Origin: Planctomycetaceae bacterium
Lineage (GTDB): Bacteria; Planctomycetota; Planctomycetia; Pirellulales; Thermoguttaceae
Direction: 5' to 3'
DNA: 12,607 nt
Assembly (NCBI GenBank): GCA_031266315.1
Contig: JAISBG010000570.1
Span: forward strand, 1-12,607
Each line of letters opens with the position of its first letter. Position 1 is the stretch's first letter. Below the pieces are notes generated by a model, which made no database searches, was not told where the DNA came from, and saw nothing but the letters and a program-made list of their open reading frames with translations. Below are positions 1 to 7,392 of the stretch, piece after piece. A program made the position numbers and the translations under genes.

Positions 1-78
1 GTTACGTAATAATTGTGAAAGTGAAATGATATACTCAATCACACTTGAAGCAACTTCTAAAAACCTTTAGCAAAGATT

Positions 79-156
79 CTTTTTGACAAGATATACATGA
101 TTCACTGGATTTTATTTGATTTTATTCTGTAAATTTTGTAAATCCTGTCAAAAAAA
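79..156. repeat. Imperfect 78-bp palindrome with TTTTTGACA ends
   Basis: The left end TTTTTGACA (80-88) is mirrored by TGTCAAAAA (146-154). The inner parts also match loosely (GATATACA on the left against TGTAAATC on the right). The interior is AT-rich, with repeated GATTT/ATTTTGT words. It lies downstream of the DUF1559 gene with no coding frame over it. It looks like a degenerate dispersed palindromic repeat rather than a terminator; the TTGACA inside it is probably part of the repeat. Confidence 0.5.
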
Positions 157-191
157 CTGATTTTTGGAAGTTGTCTTGAATTTTAGTTTTT

Positions 192-226
192 TAAGTAGAG
201 GCAAGGGCTAGCCTTGCCCGTACTTA
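192..226. repeat. Palindromic hairpin, possible 3' end structure of the DUF1559 transcript
   Basis: TAAGTA (192-197) pairs with TACTTA (221-226). After a 2-base mismatch, GGCAAGG (200-206) pairs with CCTTGCC (212-218) around the loop GCTAG. No U-run follows on either strand, so this is not a canonical intrinsic terminator. It sits about 95 bases past the DUF1559 stop codon and could stabilise that mRNA end or be a small dispersed repeat. Confidence 0.5.
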
Positions 227-227
227 G

Positions 228-280
228 TTGTCCGTCATGTCCCTATTGTTTAAAAAATCCCTTTTGTCCTTCATGTCCCT
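228..280. repeat. Two 17-bp direct repeats, 36-bp period
   Basis: TTGTCCGTCATGTCCCT (228-244) and TTGTCCTTCATGTCCCT (264-280) differ at one base. Both lie between the palindrome at 192-226 and the end of the DUF1559 gene. The role is unknown; the arrangement resembles a short two-copy tandem array. Confidence 0.55.
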
Positions 281-321
281 TACAAAAACGAAAACCGAAT
301 TTATAAAGTGTGAAGAGTTTA

Positions 322-1569
322 TTATTGAGGAATTGAAGCGTTATTTCCGTCATTGACGCGGGCAAGATTCCAGAGTAACGAAGTTGCAATGGTTCCGTGA
401 ACTCCATGAACGGAACCGTCGCCAAGTAGAAAATGGACAATTTCTCCATGTTGGCTTCCAAACCCGTAATGTCCCCAGTGATTATCTGGCGTTTGATTCG
501 GAACAACTCCGGGATCATTGGGGTTGGCAACAAGGCAACGATAATCCTGATGAATAAACCGACCAACATTAAATACTTGTCCGGTTGCGAAAGCAGTGAG
601 ATATCCGCCGTCCCACCGTTTGTGGTTTTGAGTATCAGAACTGAGCGCAAATCCCGGAATGAATTTTTCACCGACAATCAGTTGATTGCTGCTTCCGTCT
701 TGCCACCACGCCATCGAATCGCGACATTCCCAACCAGCAACAAGACTGCCATGACCTTGATCTGATCCGTCGGAACTGTCATCGAATCTTGGAATGGAAA
801 CTCGCAGCGGACTGGTAAAAAGTTCCGGTTTCGAGTCGGCTTGTGTTGCGAGATAACCAAAATTTGCCCAATAAGATTCATTGTGTTTGGTTACGACAAC
901 CGCATAATCGCAACGAGGACCGCATTGTTGCTTTTTGGCGTCTTCAGTCGCAGCATCTTCATCACGTTTGGCAAATCCATTTGCCGCCGTGTGCCGTGTA
1001 GGACACAAATAGATGGAAACACTTCCGAAACCTTTCTGCTCATCTGTCGACAAAACATCAACTGACCATTGATCTCCATGGCGTCCATTGGGAAAACGCA
1101 AAAGACCGTCAGTGGGACCTGTCATTCTCTCATAAAGAGCCTGTTGCTCAATATAAGGATACAAATAAGCGAAAAACGATCCTTTCGTAGAAAAGATCTC
1201 AATTGGCGTAAGTCCTTTACGCGCGTCGTGAAAATTGTGAACTCCGATTCCAATCTGTTTGAGATGATTGGTACACGTCATTCGCCGTGCCGCTTCTCTC
1301 GCCGCCTGAACCGCCGGCAACAGAAGTGCGATTAACACCCCGATAATCGCAATTACCACCAGAAGTTCGACGAGGGTAAAGCCGAACGGTGAAGAACGAA
1401 TCAAAGAAAAAATATTTGAAGAATTGAGTTTGTCAAAAGAAAATTCTTCGTTTAATTTTTCCTTTTCCTCACATACTGCCCCCCCCCCCTGACTTGCCCA
1501 TTTTAACATTTCACTTTTCACCGTGTTTTTTGGAGAGTGGTTCAAAGCGTTTTCAACAAAGTTTTTCAT
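322..1569 (-). CDS. DUF1559 pseudopilin-like protein, 415 aa, with poly-G tract in leader
   Basis: This is a planctomycete DUF1559 protein with a type IV pilin-like N-terminus. A prepilin peptidase site is visible at G63/F64, with Glu68 at mature position 5 and the hydrophobic helix [14 protein letters not shown] running to about residue 85. It continues into the family signature [15 protein letters not shown]. Near the C-terminus, [16 protein letters not shown] is the family's DGSV region. The start at 1569 is chosen because AAGGAA lies 8 bases upstream and a promoter at 1672-1700 places transcription start after the other upstream ATG at 1671. An ATG at 1575 is too close to the ribosome site. 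The leader of 63 residues is very long for this type of signal and contains Met21-Leu-Lys-Trp followed by Gly28-30, encoded by 11 consecutive G bases. DUF1559 proteins are presumed to be envelope or pseudopilus proteins; the exact function is unknown. The gene stands alone downstream of yidC. Confidence 0.9.
   Translation of the reverse strand: MKNFVENALNHSPKNTVKSEMLKWASQGGGAVCEEKEKLNEEFSFDKLNSSNIFSLIRSSPFGFTLVELLVVIAIIGVLIALLLPAVQAAREAARRMTCTNHLKQIGIGVHNFHDARKGLTPIEIFSTKGSFFAYLYPYIEQQALYERMTGPTDGLLRFPNGRHGDQWSVDVLSTDEQKGFGSVSIYLCPTRHTAANGFAKRDEDAATEDAKKQQCGPRCDYAVVVTKHNESYWANFGYLATQADSKPELFTSPLRVSIPRFDDSSDGSDQGHGSLVAGWECRDSMAWWQDGSSNQLIVGEKFIPGFALSSDTQNHKRWDGGYLTAFATGQVFNVGRFIHQDYRCLVANPNDPGVVPNQTPDNHWGHYGFGSQHGEIVHFLLGDGSVHGVHGTIATSLLWNLARVNDGNNASIPQ
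1479..1489 (-). repeat. Homopolymeric G(11) tract inside the DUF1559 leader
   Basis: The plus strand has 11 consecutive C bases, read as G on the coding strand over residues 27-31. With 11 G the frame is open. With 12 G a TGA follows after about three codons, and with 10 G a TAA follows after about nine. The tract could therefore act as an on/off slippage switch. Confidence 0.8.
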
Positions 1570-1576
1570 TGTCATA

Positions 1577-1582
1577 TTCCTT
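1577..1582 (-). promoter_or_regulatory. Ribosome binding site AAGGAA for the DUF1559 gene
   Basis: On the minus strand AAGGAA precedes ATATGACAATG. Spacing favours the second ATG (1569) over the first (1575), which decides the start call. Confidence 0.6.
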
Positions 1583-1671
1583 ATTTTATAATGTTTCATT
1601 GAAATAATCGCGAAACATTTACCGCAAAACAATACGGCAAAAAATATGTATCGCCATTGAATCAGATTCAA

Positions 1672-1700
1672 ATTTTATAAAAAACAAAGACGAACGTCAA
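1672..1700 (-). promoter_or_regulatory. Sigma70-like promoter for the DUF1559 gene
   Basis: On the minus strand TTGACG (1700-1695) is followed after exactly 17 bases by TAAAAT (1677-1672). Both hexamers match the housekeeping consensus at 5 of 6 bases. Predicted transcription start is near 1665, giving a leader of about 95 bases before the ATG at 1569. This excludes translation from the further ATG at 1671. Confidence 0.55.
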
Positions 1701-1762
1701 GAGAAATCTTTTTTTTGTGAAAATTTTGTTGTTTTAGAATTTTTTTAGGGTCATTACAACGG

Positions 1763-1848
1763 GGCAATCAAGGTGGGTGACCTTTCGCTGAAAGGTTGCG
1801 TCGGCGTTAGCCGACAGTGAACCAGATTAACGACGGCAAATGATTTGG
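1763..1848 (+). repeat. Structured intergenic repeat, copy 1 (left half only)
   Basis: It begins with GGCAATCAAGGTGGGTGA. Hairpin A follows, with arms ACCTTTC (1780-1786) and GAAAGGT (1790-1796) around loop GCT. Hairpin B has arms GTCGGC (1800-1805) and GCCGAC (1810-1815) around loop GTTA. It then has the family's core words GTGAAC, AGATTAAC and GGCAAATGATT, and breaks off just before the yidC stop codon. The right arm seen in the other three copies is missing, so this is a truncated copy. Confidence 0.75.
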
Positions 1849-1856
1849 AATTCTTT

Positions 1857-4478
1857 TTATTTTTTTCTTTTGTTCTTTTTATTAACCTGTTCGAGTTTTC
1901 GTTGTTCGGCGGCTTTTTCTGTTATTTCGTGGATTAGTTTACTGAAAAAACCTTCTTTTTGGGGAGTTTTTGGGTCATTATATTTTGCGGAGTTTTTTGA
2001 AGAATATTTTGAAGCGTTTTTTGTATTTTTTTTTCGATCTTTTGTCTCGGTTGGCGGCGGAGTGATTTCTTTGGGCGTTTCTTCAACCGGTTTTTTGGGA
2101 ATAAACCGCCGTTCCAGCAATCCCCATGTTGTCGAAACAATAAAGTAAATGCAAAGACCGCTTGGTATTTTGAAGAACAAAAATCCCATAAAAATCATCA
2201 TGTATTGCATCATTTTCCGTTGCAACCGGCTTTGTTCATCGGTTGGCGGCGGCATCATGACCGCCTGTTGAATCAGGAACAGAACAATTGTCAGCAACGG
2301 CAGCAAATTAAAATAAGGACCCAATGCAAAAATAGCGGCAAAACTTGTTCCGGTACCGGTATTGAAACTCGTCCAGCCGATGGAAGTCCAGAACGAACTC
2401 CAATCGAAAAGCATATCCGGCGCGGAAAGATCACTGCACCACCGGAATGTCGGCGAAATCAGCGGTGTTCCGTAAAGTCCGGCGTCAATCGATAACGCTT
2501 TGTACAATCCAATAAAAATCGGCAACTGGATGAAAAGCGGAAGACAACCGTTCATCGGATTATAACCATGTTTTTTGTACACGGCTCTCGTGGCGTTGGA
2601 ACGGGCTTGCATATCATCTTTATATTTTTCGTTGATGGCTTTGAGTTCCGGCATAATATCTGCCATTTTGATGGCACCCAACGCTTGTTTGATACTGAGC
2701 GGAAACAATAAAAGCCGCACACAAATTGTCAACGCGATAATTGCCACCGCATAACTCATACCGAGTGAATGAAAGAAATGCAAAACCACAAGCAACAGTT
2801 TTGCGACAACCCCAAACCATCCGTAAGAGATTGTTTCGCTGAGTTGATGTTCGGCAAGAATCGCGGTATCTTTGGGACCGAGAAAAAGGGAATACTGATG
2901 TTTGAGTTCTTCGCCGGGTTGCAACACCGTTTCGCGACTCCACAATCGAAACGAAATATCCGTCAACATATTCCATTCGGTATTTTTTTCTCCGACACGG
3001 ATTGGAAACGACCGAATGTGCATGGCGTTTTCGTAATCCTGATGTTGCGGTTTCAGAGTACATTGAAAATACAACGAATCAACACCGATGTAATCCAACG
3101 GTTCATCGATCCAAAGTTTATCATTTTTATCAGAAGCAATAACGGTGTTGGCGATTACTTGACTGGCGTTGTTGTGAAACCGGACAACGAGGTCGCGGAT
3201 TCCGTAACCGCCCCAACCGGGACCTGTTTTCCGTACATACCAACCGCCTTCCAACGGCAAACCGGTAGGACCATCGAGTTGGTAAGCAACTTTATGCTCT
3301 TTCGTATCAAGGTTGCGGATTTCGACCTGAAACGTTAATTCATATCCCGCTCCAACCGGAGGTGTTTTCTCTTCAACCTGTTCGACTTTCGCCAAGCGGT
3401 AAGTTTTCACCATTTCAAGATTCCAATCGGGAACCGCACGCCGAAATACGGCTTCGTTTTCTGTTGCGGAAACAAGTTCCCAAGATTCCTGCCGCAACGA
3501 TACGCCCGGAAGTTCCAGATCAAGCGTCGGGTCACGCGGAATCATTCCTTTCATTTTGGAATTACTGACCTTCAGACTCGCAGGAAGATCAAGTTGATGA
3601 TCGTCAACCTGTTGAAGTGTTGTTAAAAAAGAAAGTTGATCGGATACCGTGCTGTTTTTATCGGGAAACCGACCATTGAACCGACTGCCCAAAACCGCTC
3701 CACGCAAACCGCCAAGACGACGATATTCTTCATAATCCTTTGGAACCGATTCCGGTCGAATCACATCCATTGGGTATTGACCAAGAATTATTCCCAACCC
3801 GTCAAATGTTTTCTCTTTTCGTAATAGGGTTAGTTCGATATAATCGTTTGGCTTTGTTTTCAGCAAACAGTTCCGCAAATCGTCGAATTTTTTGATTTGT
3901 GTTGTTTCAAAGGCGTCGGTTTTTTTATTTTTCAGGTCGAACCGAATAATCTGATCGCCGACCATTAAACCGAATAATTGAGCCGGAGTTCCGTGTCCGA
4001 CAACCTGAACCGTAACACCTTCGCCGTTTTTTTCCGCTTCAACCGGGTCGACAACGATTTGACCAAGATAACCGGACAACTCCTGAACATCGCGATATTT
4101 TGCGATATTCAGTTCGGCTCTAACAATTGCCGCCCCTTGGTTGGTCAAAGTTACGAGCATTTTATACGGACTTTTCGGGTCGATAGAACCGAGAGTTGCC
4201 CAAGCGGGTTGTGCGGTGGTTGCTTCGATATTTTTTTTCGGTTCAGTGTCTATTTCTGCTGCCGAAGGTTTTTCCTTTTCAAGTTCAGGAACCAACGGTT
4301 TATCTAAGAGATTCTGTTGGTTTTTCTGTTGCTGTTGTTGGCGAAGTGCTTCTTGTTGCTGTTGGTTATTCGAAGAGGTGAGCCAAAGATGAACAAACAA
4401 AATGCCCATCAAAACCATTAAGAATAATGTATTACGTTCTTGAAGGGAACGGCGTGAATCGGGAAGAAGTGATTGCAT
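1857..4478 (-). CDS. yidC: Membrane protein insertase YidC with PDZ-like insertion, 873 aa
   Basis: YidC/Oxa1-family insertase of the inner membrane, acting alone or with SecYEG to insert and fold membrane proteins. TM1 is at residues 17-34, followed by a Gln-rich linker (38-55). The periplasmic region spans about 100-550. The insertase core runs from about 553 to 792: Arg588 in ICVRLLLFPLSIKQ matches the conserved groove arginine, then PMNGCLPLFIQLPIFIGLYK (641-660) and PSGLCIYFIVSTTWGLLERR (772-791). A basic Lys/Asn-rich tail (795-873) is suited to ribosome contact. The protein is far longer than the roughly 550 residues usual in proteobacteria. Part of the excess is a segment at about 150-235 with VVGHGTPAQLFGLMVGDQIIRFD, which reads as a PDZ-like fold. 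No clear Shine-Dalgarno sequence precedes the ATG at 4478. The usual rnpA/rpmH neighbours are absent here. Confidence 0.95.
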   Translation of the reverse strand: MQSLLPDSRRSLQERNTLFLMVLMGILFVHLWLTSSNNQQQQEALRQQQQQKNQQNLLDKPLVPELEKEKPSAAEIDTEPKKNIEATTAQPAWATLGSIDPKSPYKMLVTLTNQGAAIVRAELNIAKYRDVQELSGYLGQIVVDPVEAEKNGEGVTVQVVGHGTPAQLFGLMVGDQIIRFDLKNKKTDAFETTQIKKFDDLRNCLLKTKPNDYIELTLLRKEKTFDGLGIILGQYPMDVIRPESVPKDYEEYRRLGGLRGAVLGSRFNGRFPDKNSTVSDQLSFLTTLQQVDDHQLDLPASLKVSNSKMKGMIPRDPTLDLELPGVSLRQESWELVSATENEAVFRRAVPDWNLEMVKTYRLAKVEQVEEKTPPVGAGYELTFQVEIRNLDTKEHKVAYQLDGPTGLPLEGGWYVRKTGPGWGGYGIRDLVVRFHNNASQVIANTVIASDKNDKLWIDEPLDYIGVDSLYFQCTLKPQHQDYENAMHIRSFPIRVGEKNTEWNMLTDISFRLWSRETVLQPGEELKHQYSLFLGPKDTAILAEHQLSETISYGWFGVVAKLLLVVLHFFHSLGMSYAVAIIALTICVRLLLFPLSIKQALGAIKMADIMPELKAINEKYKDDMQARSNATRAVYKKHGYNPMNGCLPLFIQLPIFIGLYKALSIDAGLYGTPLISPTFRWCSDLSAPDMLFDWSSFWTSIGWTSFNTGTGTSFAAIFALGPYFNLLPLLTIVLFLIQQAVMMPPPTDEQSRLQRKMMQYMMIFMGFLFFKIPSGLCIYFIVSTTWGLLERRFIPKKPVEETPKEITPPPTETKDRKKNTKNASKYSSKNSAKYNDPKTPQKEGFFSKLIHEITEKAAEQRKLEQVNKKNKRKK

Positions 4479-4664
4479 GAAAGTTGACGAACCGGACGGT
4501 TTATAAAACAGGAGGTTTTCATTTAAGATTCACAATCATAACAAAACATCTCCAAAAAACAACCGGAGAGCAACACCGAAAATAACAAAGTTAAAAAAAG
4601 ACAAACTAATAAAAAACAAACCGCAGAACAACGTGAAAAGAACACAAAAGATGCGAAAAAAGAT
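4479..4664. other. Upstream region of yidC, no gene seen
   Basis: This 186-base stretch is purine (A) rich on the plus strand and pyrimidine rich on the yidC strand. It must hold the yidC leader and probably its promoter, but no convincing -35/-10 pair stands out. A Lys-rich plus-strand frame ending at 4676 has no start codon. Confidence 0.4.
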
Positions 4665-4881
4665 GGGCAATCATAAGGTAGAATGAGGTGGGCGATGTTT
4701 TGCTAAAACATCGCGTCGGCGTTAGCCGACTGGGAACTCAATTAACGATGGCAATTCGTTATTACCAACTGTTTCGGAATCTGATTGCCAGCCGGAAACA
4801 GAGGCAAAGTCGGCTATTGCCGACGCGACCTTTCAGCGAAAGGTCACCCACCTACAAAAGGTTGCCCACCAGATGATTGCC
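4665..4881 (+). repeat. Structured intergenic repeat, copy 2 (both arms)
   Basis: Left arm: hairpin A has perfect 10-base arms GCGATGTTTT (4692-4701) and AAAACATCGC (4705-4714) around loop GCT. Hairpin B has arms GTCGGC (4715-4720) and GCCGAC (4725-4730). Centre: GGCAAT (4750-4755) pairs with ATTGCC (4784-4789). Right arm: a second B hairpin (4809-4824, loop TATT), then arms GACCTTTC (4827-4834) and GAAAGGTC (4838-4845) around loop AGC. The end AAAGGTTGCCCACC (4857-4870) looks like a duplicated terminus. It lies between the small gene at 4964-5290 and yidC. Confidence 0.8.
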
Positions 4882-4940
4882 GATGAAATATTACCAATTA
4901 TTTTACTATTCCGGCGGGAAACATCTAATCCGGTAGAATC
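4873..4940 (+). repeat. 68-bp tail sequence, copy 1
   Basis: This stretch follows repeat copy 2 and matches 9281-9348 without gaps, with six mismatches by eye (about 91% identity). It contains the words ACTATTCCGGCG and CTAATCCGGTAGAATC. The match ends sharply at GAATC in both copies. Confidence 0.8.
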
Positions 4941-4963
4941 AGCAATTTTTATGTCAACACGAT

Positions 4964-5290
4964 TTAATTCTGCAATTCGACTTGAGTTTGAAATTCGATA
5001 ATGACTGGTTTTTGAGTTCGTGTGCGGCGTTTTCGTTTTGATTCGCACCATTCTTTGGTCATTTGTTCGAAAACATCCGGCGATTCATACCGAATAACTC
5101 CTCCTGATTCAGGCATTGGTCCGATAAGTCCCTTGAAAACAGGACGACCACGAAGACTGATGTCTGTACTGCAATCATCTGTACCAATTTGAATATGGCG
5201 ATGCCGGATTTCTTCTTCGCTCGTGTAATCCCGAATACGATAATCCCCCTCAGGACCTCGCGTAACAACCCGATAAATGTGTCGTTTCAT
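4964..5290 (-). CDS. Small hypothetical protein, 108 aa
   Basis: I do not recognise this protein. It is soluble-looking, with no signal peptide or membrane segment. It starts MKRHIYRVVTRGPEGDYRIRD, has an acidic patch (EEE near residue 25), a middle segment rich in Gly/Pro (FKGLIGPMPESGG) and a strongly basic stretch KRKRRTRTQK at about 85-94. Codon choice resembles that of the neighbours, and no competing frame is better. The start ATG at 5290 has no obvious Shine-Dalgarno sequence, as for yidC and lepB. It is divergent from lepB and separated from yidC by repeat copy 2, so it is probably its own transcription unit. The basic C-terminal patch could contact nucleic acid, but this is speculation. 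Confidence 0.6.
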   Translation of the reverse strand: MKRHIYRVVTRGPEGDYRIRDYTSEEEIRHRHIQIGTDDCSTDISLRGRPVFKGLIGPMPESGGVIRYESPDVFEQMTKEWCESKRKRRTRTQKPVIIEFQTQVELQN

Positions 5291-5477
5291 AGTTTTGCTT
5301 TAGATGTTAAATTATTAGTTAGTTGGTTAATCAGTTGATTATTGGTTCTGCGAATTGCGAATAATGTCTGAAGTTCAAAATCGTCTGAAAACCGGTTGGA
5401 AACAACGTTTTTTCCGCTTCGTTGTTTTTTGCGAAGAAACAGTTTTCCCGGCTCTTTCGGCACATTCCGATTTACGG

Positions 5478-5483
5478 TATAAT
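5478..5483 (+). promoter_or_regulatory. Possible -10 element (TATAAT) for lepB
   Basis: An exact TATAAT lies 64 bases upstream of the lepB ATG. The -35 position at the usual 17-base spacing reads TTTCGG, a poor match, so the call rests mainly on the -10 hexamer and its position in the 257-base gap between divergent genes. The rest of that gap holds an AT-rich GTTA/GTTG-repeating stretch (5306-5345) and the palindrome at 5523-5536. Confidence 0.3.
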
Positions 5484-5522
5484 AAGCGACAATCCTTATT
5501 TTTATACCACGAAACTTTTACC

Positions 5523-5536
5523 GGAAAATATTTTCC
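5523..5536. promoter_or_regulatory. Perfect 14-bp palindrome before lepB
   Basis: GGAAAATATTTTCC is a perfect inverted repeat ending 11 bases before the lepB start codon. A dimeric repressor could bind here, or it could be chance in AT-rich DNA. No Shine-Dalgarno sequence is present in the same interval. Confidence 0.3.
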
Positions 5537-5547
5537 AGCGTATCCCG

Positions 5548-7380
5548 ATGAACCGTAAAAAATCATCTATTCCGCAAGAATCTCCCACAGCCGCAAAACC
5601 GGAAGAGCCGACAAATAATGTTCGGGTTATTCGGGAATACGTCGAAGCCTTAGCAACCGCTCTTGTTTTGGCGTTTTTCTTTAAAGCGTTTGTAGCGGAA
5701 ATGTTTATTATTCCGACCGGCTCTATGGCAACAACTCTGATGGGACGGCACAAAGATGTCTGTTGCGAACAGTGCGGATTTCCTTTTCAAATCAGTGCCA
5801 GCGAAGAATCAAACGACGGCGCGGAACATCCGCGAAACGCTTATGATTTGCCAAGCGTTTTAGCCGGAACTTGTCCGCAATGCCGTAACACAATGTATGT
5901 CGGAAAAAATAATGTTGATAAAAAAATATTCCAATCGTTCAACGGCGACCGGATTTTTGTTAATAAAAGTCAATTCGATTTCCGTGACCCCACTCGTTGG
6001 CATGTTACCGTATTTCGTTATCCGGGAAAACCGCAAGTCAATTATATTAAACGGCTTGTCGGTGTTGAAAATGAAACGGTTCTTCTCCGTAACGGTGATG
6101 TGTTTGTCAAAAAAGACGGCGAAACGGAGTTCGCTATTCAGCGGAAACCGCTCCGTTCCTTGCTTTCGATGTTGCGTCCGGTCGATGATAACGATTACGT
6201 TCTTCCCAAACTTCATCAAATCGGTTTGCCAACCCGTTGGTTCGATGACAAGGGAAATTGGGACAGGTCGGAAGATTACAAATCGTTTCAAATAACGCCT
6301 GATGTTGCGGCAAATTCTTCAACAGCAATAACATGGTTGAATTACCGGCATATCGTTCCTTCTTCCGATGACTGGTATTATTTGTCGCAAGAAATGTTGC
6401 CGCCGAATGGATTGGTTAATAATCAACAATTGATCACTGATTTTGTCGGTTATAATTCGGGGATTGTTTATTCGCCGGATCATCCGATCATGTTTGATTC
6501 GGGTTTAACCATTTCGACGCGGGAAGTTCATCGAAACGGCAAACCTCGTAAAGAATTTTTTTGTCAGAAAAGTCTGAACGGTATGGGGTTGAATTGGGTG
6601 GGCGATCTGACGGTTGCTTGCCGGTTGCATATCGAACAGCCGCAAGGATTGTTTTTGTTGCGGTTAGTCAAAGGAGGAGTTGTTTTTCTGTGCAGTATTG
6701 ATTTCCGTTCCGGCAACGCAACACTTTCTATTCCTGATTTTCCGGAATTTCCGCCGGCGGTTGCTCCGACACCGCTTCAACATTCGGGAACATTTGATCT
6801 GATGTTTTGCAATTGTGATGAAGAACTGCGTCTTATGGTCAACGGCAAGGAAATTGATTTTCAGGGAAAAGGGCGTTACGATTTTTGGTGTCAGCCGGAC
6901 AGTTTGCTGACACGGGATCGAAGTCCAAACCAACTTGATTTGGTTCCGGCGGGAATCGGTTCTCAAGGAGCCGCCGTTCAAGTTGAACATCTTAAAGTGT
7001 TACGGGATTTGTATTATATTGCTTGTGATCGTTTGCTGGATTTGCAGTGTGATTTGCTGAATCCGCCATTTCGTGACGAATATTCCTTGACGGAAAATAC
7101 GGTTAATAAGATTTTTTCCAATCCGGAATATTGGCGTAATTTTGGTAAAACAAATGCGGTGAGTTTCGAACTTGGTAAAGATCAATTTTTAATGCTTGGC
7201 GATAACAGTACACGAAGTTCGGATGGTCGTCTTTGGCGGCGTGATGATTCTCCGCTTTATGTTGATCGGACTCTTTTGATTGGCGAAGCGGTTTTCGTTT
7301 ATTGGCCTCACGGTCTCCGTATTCCCGGAACGCGAATTGCTCTCATTCCTAATTTACAAAAGTTACGATTTATTGACTGA
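5548..7380 (+). CDS. lepB: Signal peptidase I with zinc-ribbon-like and large beta-rich insertions, 610 aa
   Basis: Type I signal peptidase, which cleaves Sec/Tat signal peptides on the outer face of the inner membrane. A single TM segment (about 31-52) leads into IIPTGSMATTL with nucleophile Ser59. The general base is Lys168 in YIKRLVGV. The later box is GDNSTRSSDGRLW (551-563), with Asp559 and Arg561 in the usual positions. Two features are unusual. A CxxC pair (Cys73/76 and Cys109/112, plus Cys72) right after the catalytic serine looks like a zinc ribbon. Residues of about 195-540 separate the lysine box from GDNS. That insert has alternating beta-strands (DLTVACRLHIEQ, GTFDLMFCNCDEELRLMVNG, VQVEHLKVLRDLYY) reminiscent of a LamG/concanavalin-like sandwich. 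E. coli LepB has about 324 residues. The ATG at 5548 is chosen because upstream in-frame sequence has only a TTG and no membrane or conserved residues. rsmE follows after 12 bases, so they are probably co-transcribed. Confidence 0.93.
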   Translation: MNRKKSSIPQESPTAAKPEEPTNNVRVIREYVEALATALVLAFFFKAFVAEMFIIPTGSMATTLMGRHKDVCCEQCGFPFQISASEESNDGAEHPRNAYDLPSVLAGTCPQCRNTMYVGKNNVDKKIFQSFNGDRIFVNKSQFDFRDPTRWHVTVFRYPGKPQVNYIKRLVGVENETVLLRNGDVFVKKDGETEFAIQRKPLRSLLSMLRPVDDNDYVLPKLHQIGLPTRWFDDKGNWDRSEDYKSFQITPDVAANSSTAITWLNYRHIVPSSDDWYYLSQEMLPPNGLVNNQQLITDFVGYNSGIVYSPDHPIMFDSGLTISTREVHRNGKPRKEFFCQKSLNGMGLNWVGDLTVACRLHIEQPQGLFLLRLVKGGVVFLCSIDFRSGNATLSIPDFPEFPPAVAPTPLQHSGTFDLMFCNCDEELRLMVNGKEIDFQGKGRYDFWCQPDSLLTRDRSPNQLDLVPAGIGSQGAAVQVEHLKVLRDLYYIACDRLLDLQCDLLNPPFRDEYSLTENTVNKIFSNPEYWRNFGKTNAVSFELGKDQFLMLGDNSTRSSDGRLWRRDDSPLYVDRTLLIGEAVFVYWPHGLRIPGTRIALIPNLQKLRFID

Positions 7381-7392
7381 TTTTTTTGTACC

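Noticed and set aside
83..111. TTGACA as a -35 promoter box
   Set aside because: No good -10 at 16-18 bases and no downstream plus-strand gene. The hexamer belongs to a palindromic repeat.
1570..1671. N-terminal extension of the DUF1559 frame starting at ATG 1671
   Set aside because: It overlaps the promoter (1672-1700) and predicted transcription start, and has no ribosome site. AAGGAA supports ATG 1569.
4510..4515. AGGAGG on the plus strand upstream of yidC
   Set aside because: It is followed by TTTTCATTTAAG with no start codon. Chance match.
4542..4676. Lys/Gln-rich plus-strand open frame
   Set aside because: No start codon, and composition is explained by A-rich sequence upstream of yidC and the beginning of repeat copy 2.
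5422..5547. Longer lepB starting at TTG 5422
   Set aside because: It would run over a TATAAT and a palindrome. The extension has no signal peptidase features, and the TM helix is already near the N-terminus from 5548.
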